A stretch of DNA of 64,000 nucleotides, taken from assembly GCA_036245805.1 (NCBI GenBank), contig BTRK01000006.1, positions 124,001 to 188,000 on the forward strand, given 5' to 3'. The position numbers were made by a program, and so were the translations under genes. Shown here piece by piece: positions 48,861 to 60,900 of the stretch (the first letter of the stretch is position 1; every line of letters begins with the position of its first letter). The notes under the pieces were generated by a model that worked only from the letters and a program-made list of their open reading frames with translations, did no database searches and had not been told where the DNA came from. The DNA is from Pristionchus mayeri. Lineage: Eukaryota; Nematoda; Chromadorea; Rhabditida; Neodiplogasteridae.

Positions 48861-50033
48861 AACATGATCAGGTACAAGAAGAACATGAGCAGGTACAAGA
48901 GGTACAAAGGGAACACTATTGTGGTTCCCGGTGTTGTTCCTTTTGTACCTGGGATCGCTTGACGAAATGATCCCTGGATCACGAGGAACATGTGCGGGAA
49001 TAAATTTTGAGTTATTATTGTTATTTCAAAATTGATAAGTCAGTGTTTTTGTTGTGTGCATATCATCATGACGAAAGATATGTCTATTCCCTTGCAAAAA
49101 TCAATTGTTATAACGCTTTAAATAAGAAGTTATGTAAAGGTAACAAGTTCTTAAAATTTTCTCGAATTCTTGTTTCTCAAAAAAATCTCAAAAACCTTGC
49201 ACAGCCCAGCAAGAATATTTACCATTGTATACAATTTTTCATTGTTTCTGATACAGATGCGCTACCGTAAGACTCACTTATCCTTCTCTGTATGCATTTC
49301 GTCATCATGTTGACGCTTCTGGCTACGTATTTGTGACTCCTGTAACAATTTTATCGAACTTCTTTATTTCAGAAAGACAAAACAGGTTGGTATGGAAATA
49401 ATTCAACTGATTGTACAAAACCTGCATTTAACATACACGTCTAATTGTAATTAATTGTAAGATACGTTTCTAAGAAAAAAATTTATTTAGCACCTTGGCA
49501 CAATTGAACAAATCGAAATGTTCAACAATGTTGTCCAATAGGCGAAGGAAAAATTCTATGAGGGAAACATAAGAGCATCGGTAGAACGGATGGTATGATA
49601 TTTCAAGATATGCGCCCTCACACGCGCGGGCGCATATCTTGAAAATAAACCTCGATACGTCTTGAATTGATTCAGAGCGATTTTGCTGTAGGGGCGCTGC
49701 GTACTTAAATTCTGAGACTTTTACTTCCAGTAATTTTATGTATAATATAAAATAAAAAGCAAAAACGCCTGTAACATTTTTGACTTTTACCACGAATTCC
49801 GGAATCAAAAGTGAAAATATCAATTTACCGCCGTATTCTCTAATTGAAAAAAATCCCAAAGTAAAAAAATCTATGAATTTGCAGTGTTCCTACCGAAGAA
49901 TCTATAGGAAACGATTGTAAGATTTTCGAGATTATTTCGTTGCAACAAATTCATCTGCTTTTGCTTTTTGATTGTGGCACGCAATAGCCCATTGCGTAGT
50001 AATGATGCCGCAATCAAGTATGTATTAAAGACA
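48861..50033. other. Non-coding region, no gene recognised
   Basis: AT-rich with no supported exons. The one clear structure is a hairpin at 49600-49643 with stem TTTCAAGATATGCGCCC and the complement GGGCGCATATCTTGAAA. Confidence 0.45.
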
Positions 50034-50510
50034 TGATTCCCAACACTTGTTAGAGTGTACGGATATTTTTCCTGCCCGCAGCGATCGTTTCTCCGATGAG
50101 AGTCCTCGACCCCATGTTTTCGCAATCTCGTCGTCTGTGCTCTCTCGCCTACAGGGCCCAAAGTTATTAAAACGTTACAAAAAGTTGGAAATCAGTTCTT
50201 CAATACATTTGGAACAATTCCACACAAAACAAGATTTTCCCTTAACTTTTCCGCAAAATTGATTTTGAATGGCCCGGCAATCAGGACCACAGTGCACCTC
50301 CGAACAACGATCACCGCGGGCAGGAACGATATCCGTACACAGTGGTCGAAAGAGTAGGTTCTTACAATTTGGACACAAAAAAATGCTTAAAATTGGGTAC
50401 GTATTCTTCTTTTGCACTGGTCCGAACTGCAAAAACGGGCACGTTATGCCTTTGTGGACCTACTTTTCGACCACTGTCCGTACACTCTAAAAAATGTTGG
50501 GAATCATATC
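50034..50510. repeat. Foldback repeat
   Basis: The left end, CCCAACACTTGTTAGAGTGT followed by ACGGATA, is mirrored by TCCGTACACTCTAAAAAATG followed by TTGGGAATC at the right. Inner copies repeat the CCGCAGCGATCGTT/AACGATCACCGCGGGC and CAGTGGTCGAAAG/CTTTTCGACCACTG pairs, so the structure is itself composite. Confidence 0.7.
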
Positions 50511-51226
50511 TTTAATACATTTTGAACCTGCCTAAAGAAAACCAGATTTTTACGTAAATTTCCCACATAGTTATGAATTTTCCTATTTTTGCAGCAGGGC
50601 TGCAGCAAATATACGACCGAGCGACTTCAAAAAAATTCTGGGTAGGCCTCCGACATATCTCCAACCCAAGAAATTTTGGCAAGCAGGAAAAAAATCGCGT
50701 GAGGATAATGAAGTTTTGAAAAGTGCTGTTTGATTACGTCATCACTACGCAATTAAACTGGGCTATTGCGTCATACGCCAATATCAAAAACAAGTGTCCG
50801 ATGAATTTGGTGCATAATATCCGAGCTTCAGATTTTCTTCCTGTAAAAAAAAATAAAACCCATTCCAAAATTGCATATTGCTTTGGGGCGCGACGACATA
50901 ACAAAGCCCTATCACGCATGCCGCGTAAGGATTGAATAGAATTATTGAGAGCCTGGTACATTTTTTTACCCCCGCATCTGCGAGCATTTTTGGATAGCCC
51001 ATATGGTCCCTCAACAGAATATAGAAGGTTTGTTCCATATCTCCATCCTCGACGATGTGGGACGCCTTCAAAGTCGACGTCGTCCAAAAATTGCCATTTT
51101 TGGAGCCTCATTGCTCGGTCCACCTCTCTCATTGAGTACTATACATTTGTCAACTTTAGAACATTTAGATGTTTTCACTTGTGTTGAGAATATTTTGTTA
51201 CTCTCAGATAGTATAATATAGCTTAC

Positions 51227-51452
51227 TTTGTATATTATCATTTTCTCCATATCGCACTTTTCTGTTCTCCATACGCTCTCTCGATCCAATAGCGCCTTCT
51301 TTTCACCTGCCAGAGTGCTAAAAATCAATAATTTCATCTAAATCAGTTATAGAGTCAGGGTACCTTCTCTCTTTTTCAGCGATTTCGTCTTTTTTCTTAA
51401 GATCGGTGATTGCCTTAGCCATCTCCTCAGCATGAATCCTACAGCGATTAGC
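51227..51452 (-). CDS. Possible exon pair of an unrecognised coiled-coil protein
   Basis: Exon 51452-51364 (acceptor CTTTAG; peptide starting ANRCRIHAEEMAKAITDLKK) and exon 51317-51227 (acceptor TTTTTAG; peptide starting TLAGEKKALLDRESVW, donor AAA/GTAAGC) join in phase across a 46-bp intron. Together they give about 60 residues rich in E, K, R and A with heptad-like spacing. Upstream and downstream exons cannot be assigned. The second exon can also be read on to a stop at 51068. No family is recognised, and it may be a decayed gene piece. Confidence 0.35.
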
Positions 51453-51814
51453 CTAAAGAGAACATGTGCCGATCGTACAGGAGAGATATACGAGATATGT
51501 TCTCCTGAGAAAGTGAAATCATTTTGAAATCCGATGACATTATCACGAGATAATTCAGCAGAGCATATGATCAAGCCCTAAACAATGTACCGTAATGTGC
51601 CGAAGAGAAAGGAAAAGCTAATTTGCGCGGCGAGAATCATCGAATAGCTGTGCTCCCCTCACATTGTTTTGCTTTAAAAATTTTTTTGACTTGAAACTGC
51701 CTTTTATGATTCGAAAGGTACGATTTTTATGTTTGATTCGGATTCCCCACCCCAGAATTGGGGTACGTACATAGTTTATTGGTCAAAACTCGGGGACGCA
51801 GATACCGCTACTCA

Positions 51815-53018
51815 GTAGGGATCATCTGAACTTGGTGCAATTTTTTGGATGAATCACCTTTCGGCGCACATCTCGCTTATGGCTTATACAAATTTGCAGC
51901 GTAAGACTACTCTACGATAGCTCTAGAGAAGGTCTCCAAGAATGACTAAGGTGATCAAGACGCCAAAGTTGACCGTTTTCGAGATACCGCGTGAAAACGA
52001 ATTCAGCCGAACTCTGTGTTAGATAAGAGGACCCCCTCCACAGTAAATCTGTGAAAGTGCTTTTCTCGCCATATCTCAAAAACGGTCAACCTTGGCGTCT
52101 TGATCCTCTTAGTCATTCTTGGAGACCTTATTTAGAGATATCGCATAGTAGTGTTACTTCGCAAATTTGAATAAACCATAAAACATATTATCTGATAAAA
52201 TCGACATATTTCTTCATCGACTTGGCACAGGCCGAGAATTCATATTCCTTTTGACATCACCAATATGAGGGAAACCGACGAGCATCGCCATAATTTCGAT
52301 CCGCATCCGCGCGCGCGGATCATCAAAAAAAAATACAGTAATCCTCCAAGATCTTAAGCCGGAAATCAATAATTCAACTTTTAATTCGGAGATGAATTCA
52401 TTTCGCCAGAAATTTTTCAAGAACCCACAAAAATATTATTCATGATATAGCTTCCTCTTGAACCGTAACCCTAAAATTACACCATAATTCATTCATAATT
52501 GATTTTAACTTCCTTCCAGAAAATTTTTATTCACGCCTTTGTGCTAAGGTATGTATCGGCTCAAGAGGAAGCTGTATCATCAATAATATTTTTGCGGGTT
52601 GTTGACAAATTTCTGGGGAATTGAATTCGTCTCCGAATTAAAAGTTGAATTATTGATTTCCGGCTTAAGATGGAATCTTATCGGAAAATTCCCTGAAGTA
52701 AAAAAGTCTTAGAATTTGTCAAGGAATGCAGTGCCCCTACCGCCGCAGTGATTGGGATCGATATAAAAAATTTCGAAGATTACTGTAGTTTTATTGATGA
52801 TCCGCGCCGCCGCGCGCGCGGATGCGGATCGAAATTCTGGCAATGCGCGTAGGTTTCCCTCATCGAGTACTGTATAGTGGCAATGTCAGAAGGAGTTCTA
52901 AATTTCGGCCTGTGCCAAGTCTATTTCGATTCTGTCAGATAGTGTGTTATAAGCGAGATGTGCGCCGAAAAGTGTTTCATCCAAAAAATTGCAGTTCAGA
53001 TGATCGCTACTGAGTAGG
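51815..53018. repeat. Foldback element with a second foldback nested in its left arm
   Basis: CTCAGTAGGGATCATCTGAA, the TTTTTTGGATGAA block and GGCGCACATCTCGCTTAT at the left are mirrored at 52944-53018. The inner arm CATCCGCGCGCGCGGATCAT at 52305 mirrors 52797-52825. The centre is near 52500. The left arm is interrupted by 51889-52169, which the right arm lacks. Confidence 0.75.
51889..52169. mobile_element. Nested foldback MITE
   Basis: The ends are CAAATTTGCAGCGTAAGACT and, complemented, CAAATTTGCGAAGTAACACT. The inner arms GGTCTCCAAGAATGACTAAG and CTTAGTCATTCTTGGAGACC are mirrored. It is absent from the equivalent point of the opposite arm of the host foldback, showing a later insertion. 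Confidence 0.75.
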
Positions 53019-53117
53019 ACTGGCAAATTGGGAGTTTTTTCATTGTTACCAGTATGCGCTCCCCTGCTCTGAGAAAGAGGAAATATGGGCTTGCCCCCTC
53101 GACTAGAGAACCCCCAA

Positions 53118-53400
53118 ATAAGTACCGTACTCAATTGAGACTACAGTACCCGAGTAACTACCGTAACCCAGTTCCATGAGTCAGATCCAGTTCCTTGGGT
53201 CAAACATTTTTATGAAAATTAAAAACCTATCATAGAATTATTTTAAAGTATCCTATAGTAGTTCGGTCAATGAAGAATCATTTTGTAATATATTTCGGAT
53301 TTTTAGGAAAAATGTTTGACCCAAGGAACTGGATCTGTCCCATGAAACTGGGTTACGGTAATTGGATACTTTAGTATCAATGGGTACGGTACTTTTTGAT
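53118..53400. repeat. Foldback repeat, same family as 30161-30949
   Basis: AGTACCGTACTCAATTGAGA and CAGATCCAGTTCCTTGGGTC at the left are mirrored by GACCCAAGGAACTGGATCTG and GGGTACGGTACT at the right. Confidence 0.7.
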
Positions 53401-53539
53401 TATCTGACGATGACCTAACCTTCATTTTTCACATTCAGTTTTGGACCATGACCCCTTGTGGGGAGTGAAACTCAAGATCACCTGGTAACAAGATTTATAT
53501 ATGAGAGACTTTTTGAGTCAGTGAACATATTTGTGAACT

Positions 53540-53935
53540 CTTGGCAAAGTTCGAAAAATCGAAATCGCCCAAAACGTGCATACATGTAGTACTCAATGAG
53601 ACTAGCTCACCCGCCACATATGGAGTGATCTAGCTCACCATTAAAAGAGTTTACGCGTGTTACCGTAATCCGACGAAGTTTATATTTCGCTATTGATCTG
53701 AGCGGCGCATATCTCAAAAGATGCACCGTTGCTTGCCCATCAACGTTGGGTTTCATCCTAATTGAAATTAAGCCCATCGAAAAAATTTCGACGGATTACT
53801 GTAGCACTTTTAAAGATAGGCGCACTTTATCACGAGCGATCTAGATGACTCCATAAGTGGTGTGTGAGCTAGCCTCGGTGTGTAGTACATGTAGGCATAT
53901 TTAGGGCGATTTCGATTTTTCGCACTTTGCCAAGC
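53540..53935. repeat. Foldback repeat
   Basis: GCAAAGTTCGAAAAATCGAA, ATCGCCC and CATACATGTAGTACTCA at the left are mirrored by GTGTAGTACATGTAGGCATA, GGGCGAT and TTCGATTTTTCGCACTTTGC at the right. Confidence 0.7.
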
Positions 53936-54365
53936 ATATCACACCTTTCACCTAAGAATCGATCTCAATGCCGGATTTGACGGAATTACCAAAATCGAGC
54001 TTTCTTTTGGTTTTATTCTCTAATGATGTCCCTTAACAAAAGCCCGACTTCTTATTGCCATACCATCATTCTGAAGGCCCTGGTAGCGGGTCGTTGGTTC
54101 TGGTATTCACCTTTAAGTTTGATTTTCTCAATTATCCGTTACTTTTGGTGAAAATTGGTGCCTAAGTGACCCCACTAATTTGTCAAGCTCTATCAATGTG
54201 TGCAAACCAGAGCTCATAAAAATATTTATTAACAGTGTTGCATTCTAGGCCAATTATATCGAAAATCTATCGAAACTTCTGGAGTGTATATTACTCGAAA
54301 CTTTTGGAGTGTATATTACTCGAGGAGAGCCTTAAAATGAGGTGCTCGCGGTCTCTGAACGAGGA

Positions 54366-54665
54366 GTACAAAGACCTCTTTTGCTGCTTTGAAGTTCCAA
54401 GTCAATATGAAGTCGATTGATTAGACGCAGAACGCGCGTTTTCTCGGGCGCGACAAACAGTGAAAGGAAAATTTCGATTGAAAATGTGTTTCAGAAATAG
54501 TACAAATATTTGTCAGGGGGAATTATTTGATTCAATTCTGAAACACATTTTCAATCGAAATTTTCCCTTCACTGTTTGTCGCGCCCGAGAAAACGCGCGG
54601 TCTGCATCTAACAAATCGACTTCAAATTTACTCGAAACTTCAAAGCAGCAAAAGAGGTCTTTGTA
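54366..54665. repeat. Foldback repeat abutting the LTR element
   Basis: TACAAAGACCTCTTTTGCTG to CTGAAACACATTTTC is mirrored around about 54510, ending GGTCTTTGTA at 54665, where the LTR begins. The arms contain a matching TTTCTCGGGCGCGACAAACA block. Confidence 0.75.
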
Positions 54666-55275
54666 AAGTGATAAGCGCTTTACTAGTCTCCTCCCAGACT
54701 CAGTTAAGAATCAGGAAACTAGAAGCCAGATCACTGACAAACTCTGATTTCGTCACAAGTTCGAGCAACGTTTTCCCCAATCGAAGAGAACCTTCGGTCG
54801 CTCCGATGAAAACGTTACTCTCACAAGTGAGAATTCAGCACTCTAGGCTCACAAAGATACCAAGAGCTCAGCACCTCACAAAGATAGTGCTGGCACACCT
54901 CACAGAGATAGTGTGACTGACAACAAGAAGAAGATCGTCGACAGAAGAATAAGAAAAGGAAAGAGAAGACTCAAGAAAGAAGAATGTTGCGTAGAACAAT
55001 GACAAAGTTGCAAAGGAAGTAGAAGTCCTAAGCAACTAAGAAATTTGAAGAATATAGAGGTAAACTAAGCCCAGAATAAGCCCAGTCCCTTGTGGAAACT
55101 CAGGTAAGACGATGAGTGTAATTAGCAACGATTATTATCGCAATAAACACAAAAAAAACGGAGCAAAACGGTTAACGTAACGTAAAAACGGGACAAAAAT
55201 CGAAGTAAGTTTTGGAAAAGCGAAAAATAGGGAGGGCACACTTCACTGAGTATCAGCACGGAAAGTTCTAGAATG
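54664..55275 (-). repeat. 3' LTR of the gypsy element (minimum extent)
   Basis: Aligns with 63388-64000 apart from one A-tract length difference (8 versus 9 A). The true far end lies past 55275 and before the integrase stop at 55358. Contains a purine-rich stretch (54925-55075, + strand) and an ACCTCACA(A/G)AGATA motif repeated in tandem. Short open frames inside are not genes. Confidence 0.9.
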
Positions 55276-55357
55276 CGGCGGGAATTTGAACAAGGGTTGA
55301 CCAGTGTGATACAGTAATCCTAATATATTTTGCATTGATTGATTATAATTAAATTAT

Positions 55358-57952
55358 TTAAATACGATATTTAATTATATTAATTATTCTAATTAATGAT
55401 TTACAGTAATTTGGGGCAGAATGACTTGGTATTGGACTGGGAATAGGCGTCTCCTTTACATGCCCCTCTCCTCCAGAGCGATTGTCCTCAATCGTCCTTA
55501 TTCGGGCAGAACTTCTGATAGTGGCCATATCCTTAGAGAAGGGCTTCACGTTGGCGTGCTCCTTGGCCGATCCAGATAGCTTCTGCTTGGGTATGTATTC
55601 CTTCGCGGGTTCCGATCTTCTAGCCGTCTTCCGTTTGGGCTGATCAGAGTCCTTCTGATCAGGAATCTTCTTAGTGTCCTGAGCAACTTCATTGACAATG
55701 AGGGGCGGGAGTGATTCTCCATATGCGATATGACGGATCTTCTCGAACAGATTCTTGCTCTCTTTGCGTGCGACGACGAACAGCGTGGTCATCGAATAGT
55801 TCTTCTGCAGCAGACCCGAATTTGGCGTCAGTAACATGATGTTCTTCGGGCGGTCTTCAGTCAGCCAGAGAGATAGCCATCCCTGGTGGGCGTTGATGCT
55901 CTCCTCTGTCAGTGAATCCGGGTTCTTGGGCAGGATGTCGGCGCAGACGTAGAGGCAGATATCGTTGTCTTGAGCAACTCCCGTCACCTTCTCCCTCAGC
56001 CTCGACAGTACAGAATCACATAGATTCTTCTTCAGAACTATGACCATACTTTCAGGCCACTTCTTCTTCATCAGCATGCCATCAACCTTCTTGCTCAGGT
56101 CAGGCTCATCCGCGTACTCCATAACCTCTGCTTCCCTCCAGACTCCTCCACAATTTGCCAAGATCGAGTCGTCTGGGACAAAGATGAGCATTTTCCTGCG
56201 GATGCTCCAACGTCCGATGCTATCCTTGGTCAGTACCTCCGTGACCGCATCGGAGACTCGTCCTTCCTCCTCCTCGAACTGCACGCCGCGCTGGGCGATC
56301 TTGCGAGCTTCAGTGAAAGCACAGAGACAGATGCCCTTATCGTATGCCGCCTTCAAGCTCAATGTTGAGGTGTCCTTAGCAACGCAAGCCGTTTCGATGG
56401 ACTTAAAGAGATCCATTCCGCATAGCTTGCCGCTTTCCTCCCTTCTGTCCAAGTAGGCCGCAAGCTCTCTCATGGAGCTGAACTTCAAGTCCTTCCATGC
56501 GGCCATCTTGGGATCCTTTCCAAAGACATTTCCAATCCTCGTCGGTCGGCATTCGCTGCAGACGCTGTCTGGGTGAAGTATGGAAGTCTTCGCCACGTTG
56601 ACCCTGGAATGAACAGTATTCAATTCCTTTTCACACTCAATCATACAAACTTCAACTTCTTCCTCTTCCTCCCTAGGGACCAACCTTAGCCTATCCCAAT
56701 GAACTACCCTCTTATCCTTCTCACGACCATTCTCTAGGCCATCATCAGCTCGTACTACTGTTGCACTAGTATTACTGGTACTGATTACTCGATACGGACC
56801 CTCATAATTGCTCATCATCTTCCTTAGATCTCCCACCTTCGCTTCTACTCTCAAATACACACGATCGCCAACAGTCGGACATATCCTCATGTTATCCTTG
56901 TGCTTATCGTCATACTTTGTTTTCATCTTCCTTCTTTCATTCTCATGCTTGGAAACCACTACAGCTCTCGTTTTCTCCATCATCCACACCATCCTTCTCT
57001 TATAATCATCGACATCCATGTCAACAGTGTATGCAGGATTCGATTGCGGAAGTTGGCTCCTCGGCAACCTCTCATCTCTACCGTACATAAGAAAAGCGGG
57101 TGTCTCGCCAGTCGATCCATGGGGCGATGCATTGTAGGCAAAAAGCGCGAATGGAAGTGCTTCTTCCCATTCATCATCTCTCATCTTGATCCTTCTCATT
57201 ATCTCCACAATCGTTCTATTGAATCTCTCAGTCAAACCATTCGCACGGCTGTGATAAGGCAGCGTTAACCTTCTCTCAATGTCAAATTGCTTGGCAATCT
57301 CAACCATTACTTGATTCACGAGCTCGGTGCCATTATCAGAGACTAGAGTCTTCGGAGTACGCCCTCCTTGCAGAATCCATTTTGTCATGAAGACCTCAGC
57401 AACTGTTTCAGCCCTCTTATCTTTCGCAGCAAACGCACCAGCATACTTAGTAAAATGGTCAATAATGGACACGATGTACTTCCCATTGTTCTTCCCTCGG
57501 CCCATCTCAATCAGATCAATACCAACAATGTCCATCGGATAGTTGGCTACCAGAGGCTGCAGAGGAGGAATCATCCTCTTCTGAGCATTTGCTTGGAGGC
57601 ATCTCTCGCATCTCTTCAGAACAGTCTGCACATCTTTGCAGATGCTACCCCAGAAGGCTTCATTGAGTATCTTCTGGACCAGTTTCTTCGTTCCTATGTG
57701 TCCAGATAGAGGCGAGTTGTGAATGTCTTCCACAAATTTCTCCCTCCTTCCTTCTGGCACGTACAATCTCTTCTCGTGATCTGTACCAAGAAGATACAAA
57801 ATATTGTCCTGTGCAACCCAATCAGCAAGAGATGTTCGCTTCGTGCATCCAGGTATGGTCACTTCTTCCGTGATAGTTCTCTTTTCTTTCTCCACTTCAA
57901 TTTCTCCATCATCGATACAACCCACTCGTCTTTCGACTGATCGATTCTCCAC
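55358..57952 (-). CDS. Gypsy integrase with a long novel C-terminal extension
   Basis: An 864-codon open frame overlapping the RT/RNase H frame by about 90 nt in a different frame. The integrase HHCC zinc finger is H78, H85, C115, C118. The catalytic triad is D146, D206 and E242 (D-x59-D-x35-E, in DLIEM, SDNGTE and NGLTERFNR). A C-terminal region around 335-430 contains YEGPYRVI and RADDG. Roughly 420 further residues follow that integrases do not normally have. They hold a CSEC pair, alternating hydrophobic strand-like segments (for example MLIFVPDDSI and NIMLLTPNSG) and a basic Lys/Arg/Pro tail. VAQD motifs occur at 46-49, 659-662 and 756-759. The integrase inserts the cDNA; the extension has no recognised role. 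The GTG at 57952 is just the first possible start codon in the open frame and is not a real initiation site. Confidence 0.9.
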   Translation of the reverse strand: MENRSVERRVGCIDDGEIEVEKEKRTITEEVTIPGCTKRTSLADWVAQDNILYLLGTDHEKRLYVPEGRREKFVEDIHNSPLSGHIGTKKLVQKILNEAFWGSICKDVQTVLKRCERCLQANAQKRMIPPLQPLVANYPMDIVGIDLIEMGRGKNNGKYIVSIIDHFTKYAGAFAAKDKRAETVAEVFMTKWILQGGRTPKTLVSDNGTELVNQVMVEIAKQFDIERRLTLPYHSRANGLTERFNRTIVEIMRRIKMRDDEWEEALPFALFAYNASPHGSTGETPAFLMYGRDERLPRSQLPQSNPAYTVDMDVDDYKRRMVWMMEKTRAVVVSKHENERRKMKTKYDDKHKDNMRICPTVGDRVYLRVEAKVGDLRKMMSNYEGPYRVISTSNTSATVVRADDGLENGREKDKRVVHWDRLRLVPREEEEEVEVCMIECEKELNTVHSRVNVAKTSILHPDSVCSECRPTRIGNVFGKDPKMAAWKDLKFSSMRELAAYLDRREESGKLCGMDLFKSIETACVAKDTSTLSLKAAYDKGICLCAFTEARKIAQRGVQFEEEEGRVSDAVTEVLTKDSIGRWSIRRKMLIFVPDDSILANCGGVWREAEVMEYADEPDLSKKVDGMLMKKKWPESMVIVLKKNLCDSVLSRLREKVTGVAQDNDICLYVCADILPKNPDSLTEESINAHQGWLSLWLTEDRPKNIMLLTPNSGLLQKNYSMTTLFVVARKESKNLFEKIRHIAYGESLPPLIVNEVAQDTKKIPDQKDSDQPKRKTARRSEPAKEYIPKQKLSGSAKEHANVKPFSKDMATIRSSARIRTIEDNRSGGEGHVKETPIPSPIPSHSAPNYCKSLIRIINIIKYRI

Positions 57953-60900
57953 TGTTTCAGATTTTCCTCTTCCACAGCTTCCTTCTCACTCATTTTCTTT
58001 CTCTCTTCTTCCCTCAATCTCACTTCTGCAGTCTTGCTTCTAGTGATCATATTGACCACTACTCCAACATCAGGGATCTCATCACTTTCACCAGGCATCT
58101 CCACACGCGGGTTTCTACTGAGTGCATCAGCGACCACATTAGATTTGCCCTTGATGTGTTCTATCTCTAACGGATACTCCTGAAGTTCGGTTGCATATCT
58201 CAGCAATCTCGAGGCAACGTTCTTTCTCTTCAGCAATGTCACTAATGGCTGATGATCAGTTCTTACTATCGTCCGAGTGTGATACAACAAATGTTTCCAC
58301 CGCATCACTGATTCATAAACACCGAGTGCTTCCGTGCCCACCACATGCATGCTTATTTCTGAATCCTTCAGTGCCCTCGAGAAAAACGCAAGTGGTCGTT
58401 CCAGACCATCATTTCCCTTCTGACTTAGCATTGCTCCTATTCCACAACCACTAGCATCACTAGTGATGATGAATGGTCTTGTTCCGTCCTGAGCACCTTC
58501 ATAGTCCGGCTGTTGCAGTACTGGAGCCGATGTGATTCTTTCTTTGAGCAATTCGAATGCTGCATTAGCATCATCAGTCCACAGTAATCTCCTTCCAGTA
58601 GTCACTACTAATCTCAATAATGGTGCAACAATCGATGCATACGACTTGACAAATCTCCGAAGATATCCAGTCAATCCTAAGAAAGATTGCAACTGTGCCA
58701 TCGTTTCAGGTCTCTTGTAATCCCGCACTGCCAGCACCTTCTTCTCATCAACATGGATTCCAGTTCTTGAGAGCTTGTGACCCAGATATTCCGTCTCATC
58801 GACCATAATCTTACACTTCTTCATATTCAGAAGCAGTCTCTTCTCTCTTAACTTATCGAGTACTCGTGCAAGAACCTTCTCATGCTCTTCCTCCGTTTCA
58901 GTTGCAATGAGGATATCGTCGATATAACAGTGAACGACTCTGTCTCTCCCTTCTTTCTTCAACTCATCCTGGAGAACTTCAGTCATCGCTCTCTGAAAGA
59001 TAGCAGGAGAGATGTTCAACCCAAAGGGAAGAACAGTGAATTCATATAGCTCTCCCATTGTTGCGAACGCAGTGATCTCAGCACTTCTCTCATTCAGTGG
59101 AACTTGCCAGAATCCCGCTGCCAGATCCATCACAGTAAAGATGTTCTTGCCTTGCAAGGACTGGAGAATCTGCTCAATCAACGGGAGAGGAAATGCATCT
59201 TCCCTCGTCACCTCGTTGACTCTCCGAAAGTCAATGCAGATTCTGATACTACCGTCCTTCTTCTTCACTAGAACCACTGGGGAAAGCCAGGGAGAATTCG
59301 ATCTCCTGATTACTCCTTGTGACATCATCTTGTCCAACAGTTTCCTTAGTGCCGATTTGAGTGCAAAAGGCACAGGTCTCTCCTTCTGACGAATCGGAGC
59401 ACTACCTCCACTTGGTCTCACATCACAGCTCATATTCTTCAATCTCCCCAAATCATCATCATTGACTGCGAAAACATCCGCACGAGCCTTGATGATTGCT
59501 TCCACACGACTGTTCAACTTCCCGTTGCGGCAAGTCTCCAGATGTGTCTTGATCTCATTCCAATCAATCTTTCTCTCATCCCTTTTCAACATGTTCACAT
59601 TTAAAGTGGTTGTATCATTTGAGTCCTGAGCAACATTTTGCTTTACTCGGTGCCACTCTCCGATCACATCGTGTATTTCGAATCGTAAATCCTGATCAGT
59701 TCCATTCCAGACAGGAACACGTACAATCACATCGCCATCATTGGTTCCATCAACTGCTTCTTCTCGATCACTAATGAGTACCTTTGGTCCTTGACCACGA
59801 AGACCACCGCCTACAAGTACCGTTCCCATCTCTCCTGGCGCAATATAATTAGTCCTAAGCACCACAGCACTATCCACACTCTTATCCACATGTGGGCGCT
59901 CCTCTCTCAACTCCAATCCCATTTTGGCAAGCGCGTTCCTTCCCAGAAGAATCGCTTCTGCGCCTTCGGCCACGAAAAATCCAGCCTTGCATCTCCTTCC
60001 TATCTCCATGTGCACATCTAACTCCACAACTCCCACCGTCTTCAACGGATTGCCTTGCGCATCCTTGATTCGATATCTACGACGTGGAGGCATCACCACC
60101 ACTCCTTGCATCTGATCAATTATTCTCTTGTCGATCAGACTAACTTCTGCTCCAGTATCGAGGACAGCTTCTACTTTGATCCCTCCTATTTCACCCTGGA
60201 CACTCTTGGATCTTCTTATAAACAACGGGTCATCACCTTCCACAATGCTATTCTCAATCTCCTCAACTAAATCTGAGCTATTGTCGACCGGCTCACGTCT
60301 ATTGGGCACTTCCTCGCCCTCAACGACTCCGTCACTATTGACTGGCTTGAGTCTGTTGGGTACTTCCTTCCCCTCAACTTCATAAGCATCAACTGAAAAA
60401 GGCATGTCACTCACATCCTCTCCTATATTCAGATTATTGATTGACTGAAGCATCTCGACAACCTCTTGAGACTCACTTCCTTCATCGTCAATTTCACAAT
60501 TCAACGCATACGCATTCACTGGACCATTCCCTGATGTCCCTTGTTCCTGTTGGTTACTATGATTCCTACTATCCTGAGAATATCCACCTCTGCCTCTACC
60601 TCCTCGGAACCCATTACCACGTCCACCTCCACCACCACGCCAATTGGCCGGAGGCTGGTACGTTGGCGTGAATGGCTGAGCAGGTTTATCACCACCATTA
60701 TTAGTCACTGCTGTATTCTGATTGGGTGGGGAACGATTCGTATCCATCACTGGGGGAGGGGCTCTCCATCCCTTCGCTCCTCCTTCCCATCTCTGCCTCA
60801 ACGGGTCAAACGACGTACACACTGGTCTCTTATGCCCTAATCCACCACAATTATGACACCGCACTCTACGATCTGCATCTCCTCTCCTCGATATGCACTG

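Noticed and set aside
48550..48991. Repetitive-protein frames on both strands
   Set aside because: They are produced by the 21-bp minisatellite period and have no splice or start context.
50734..51132. 132-codon open frame on the - strand
   Set aside because: No recognisable domain, low-complexity aromatic content, and it overlaps better exon candidates in another frame; likely chance.
54668..54916. Open frame of 82 codons, repeated identically at 63392-63640
   Set aside because: It lies wholly within the LTRs and opposite to the element's transcription; it is a by-product of LTR sequence.
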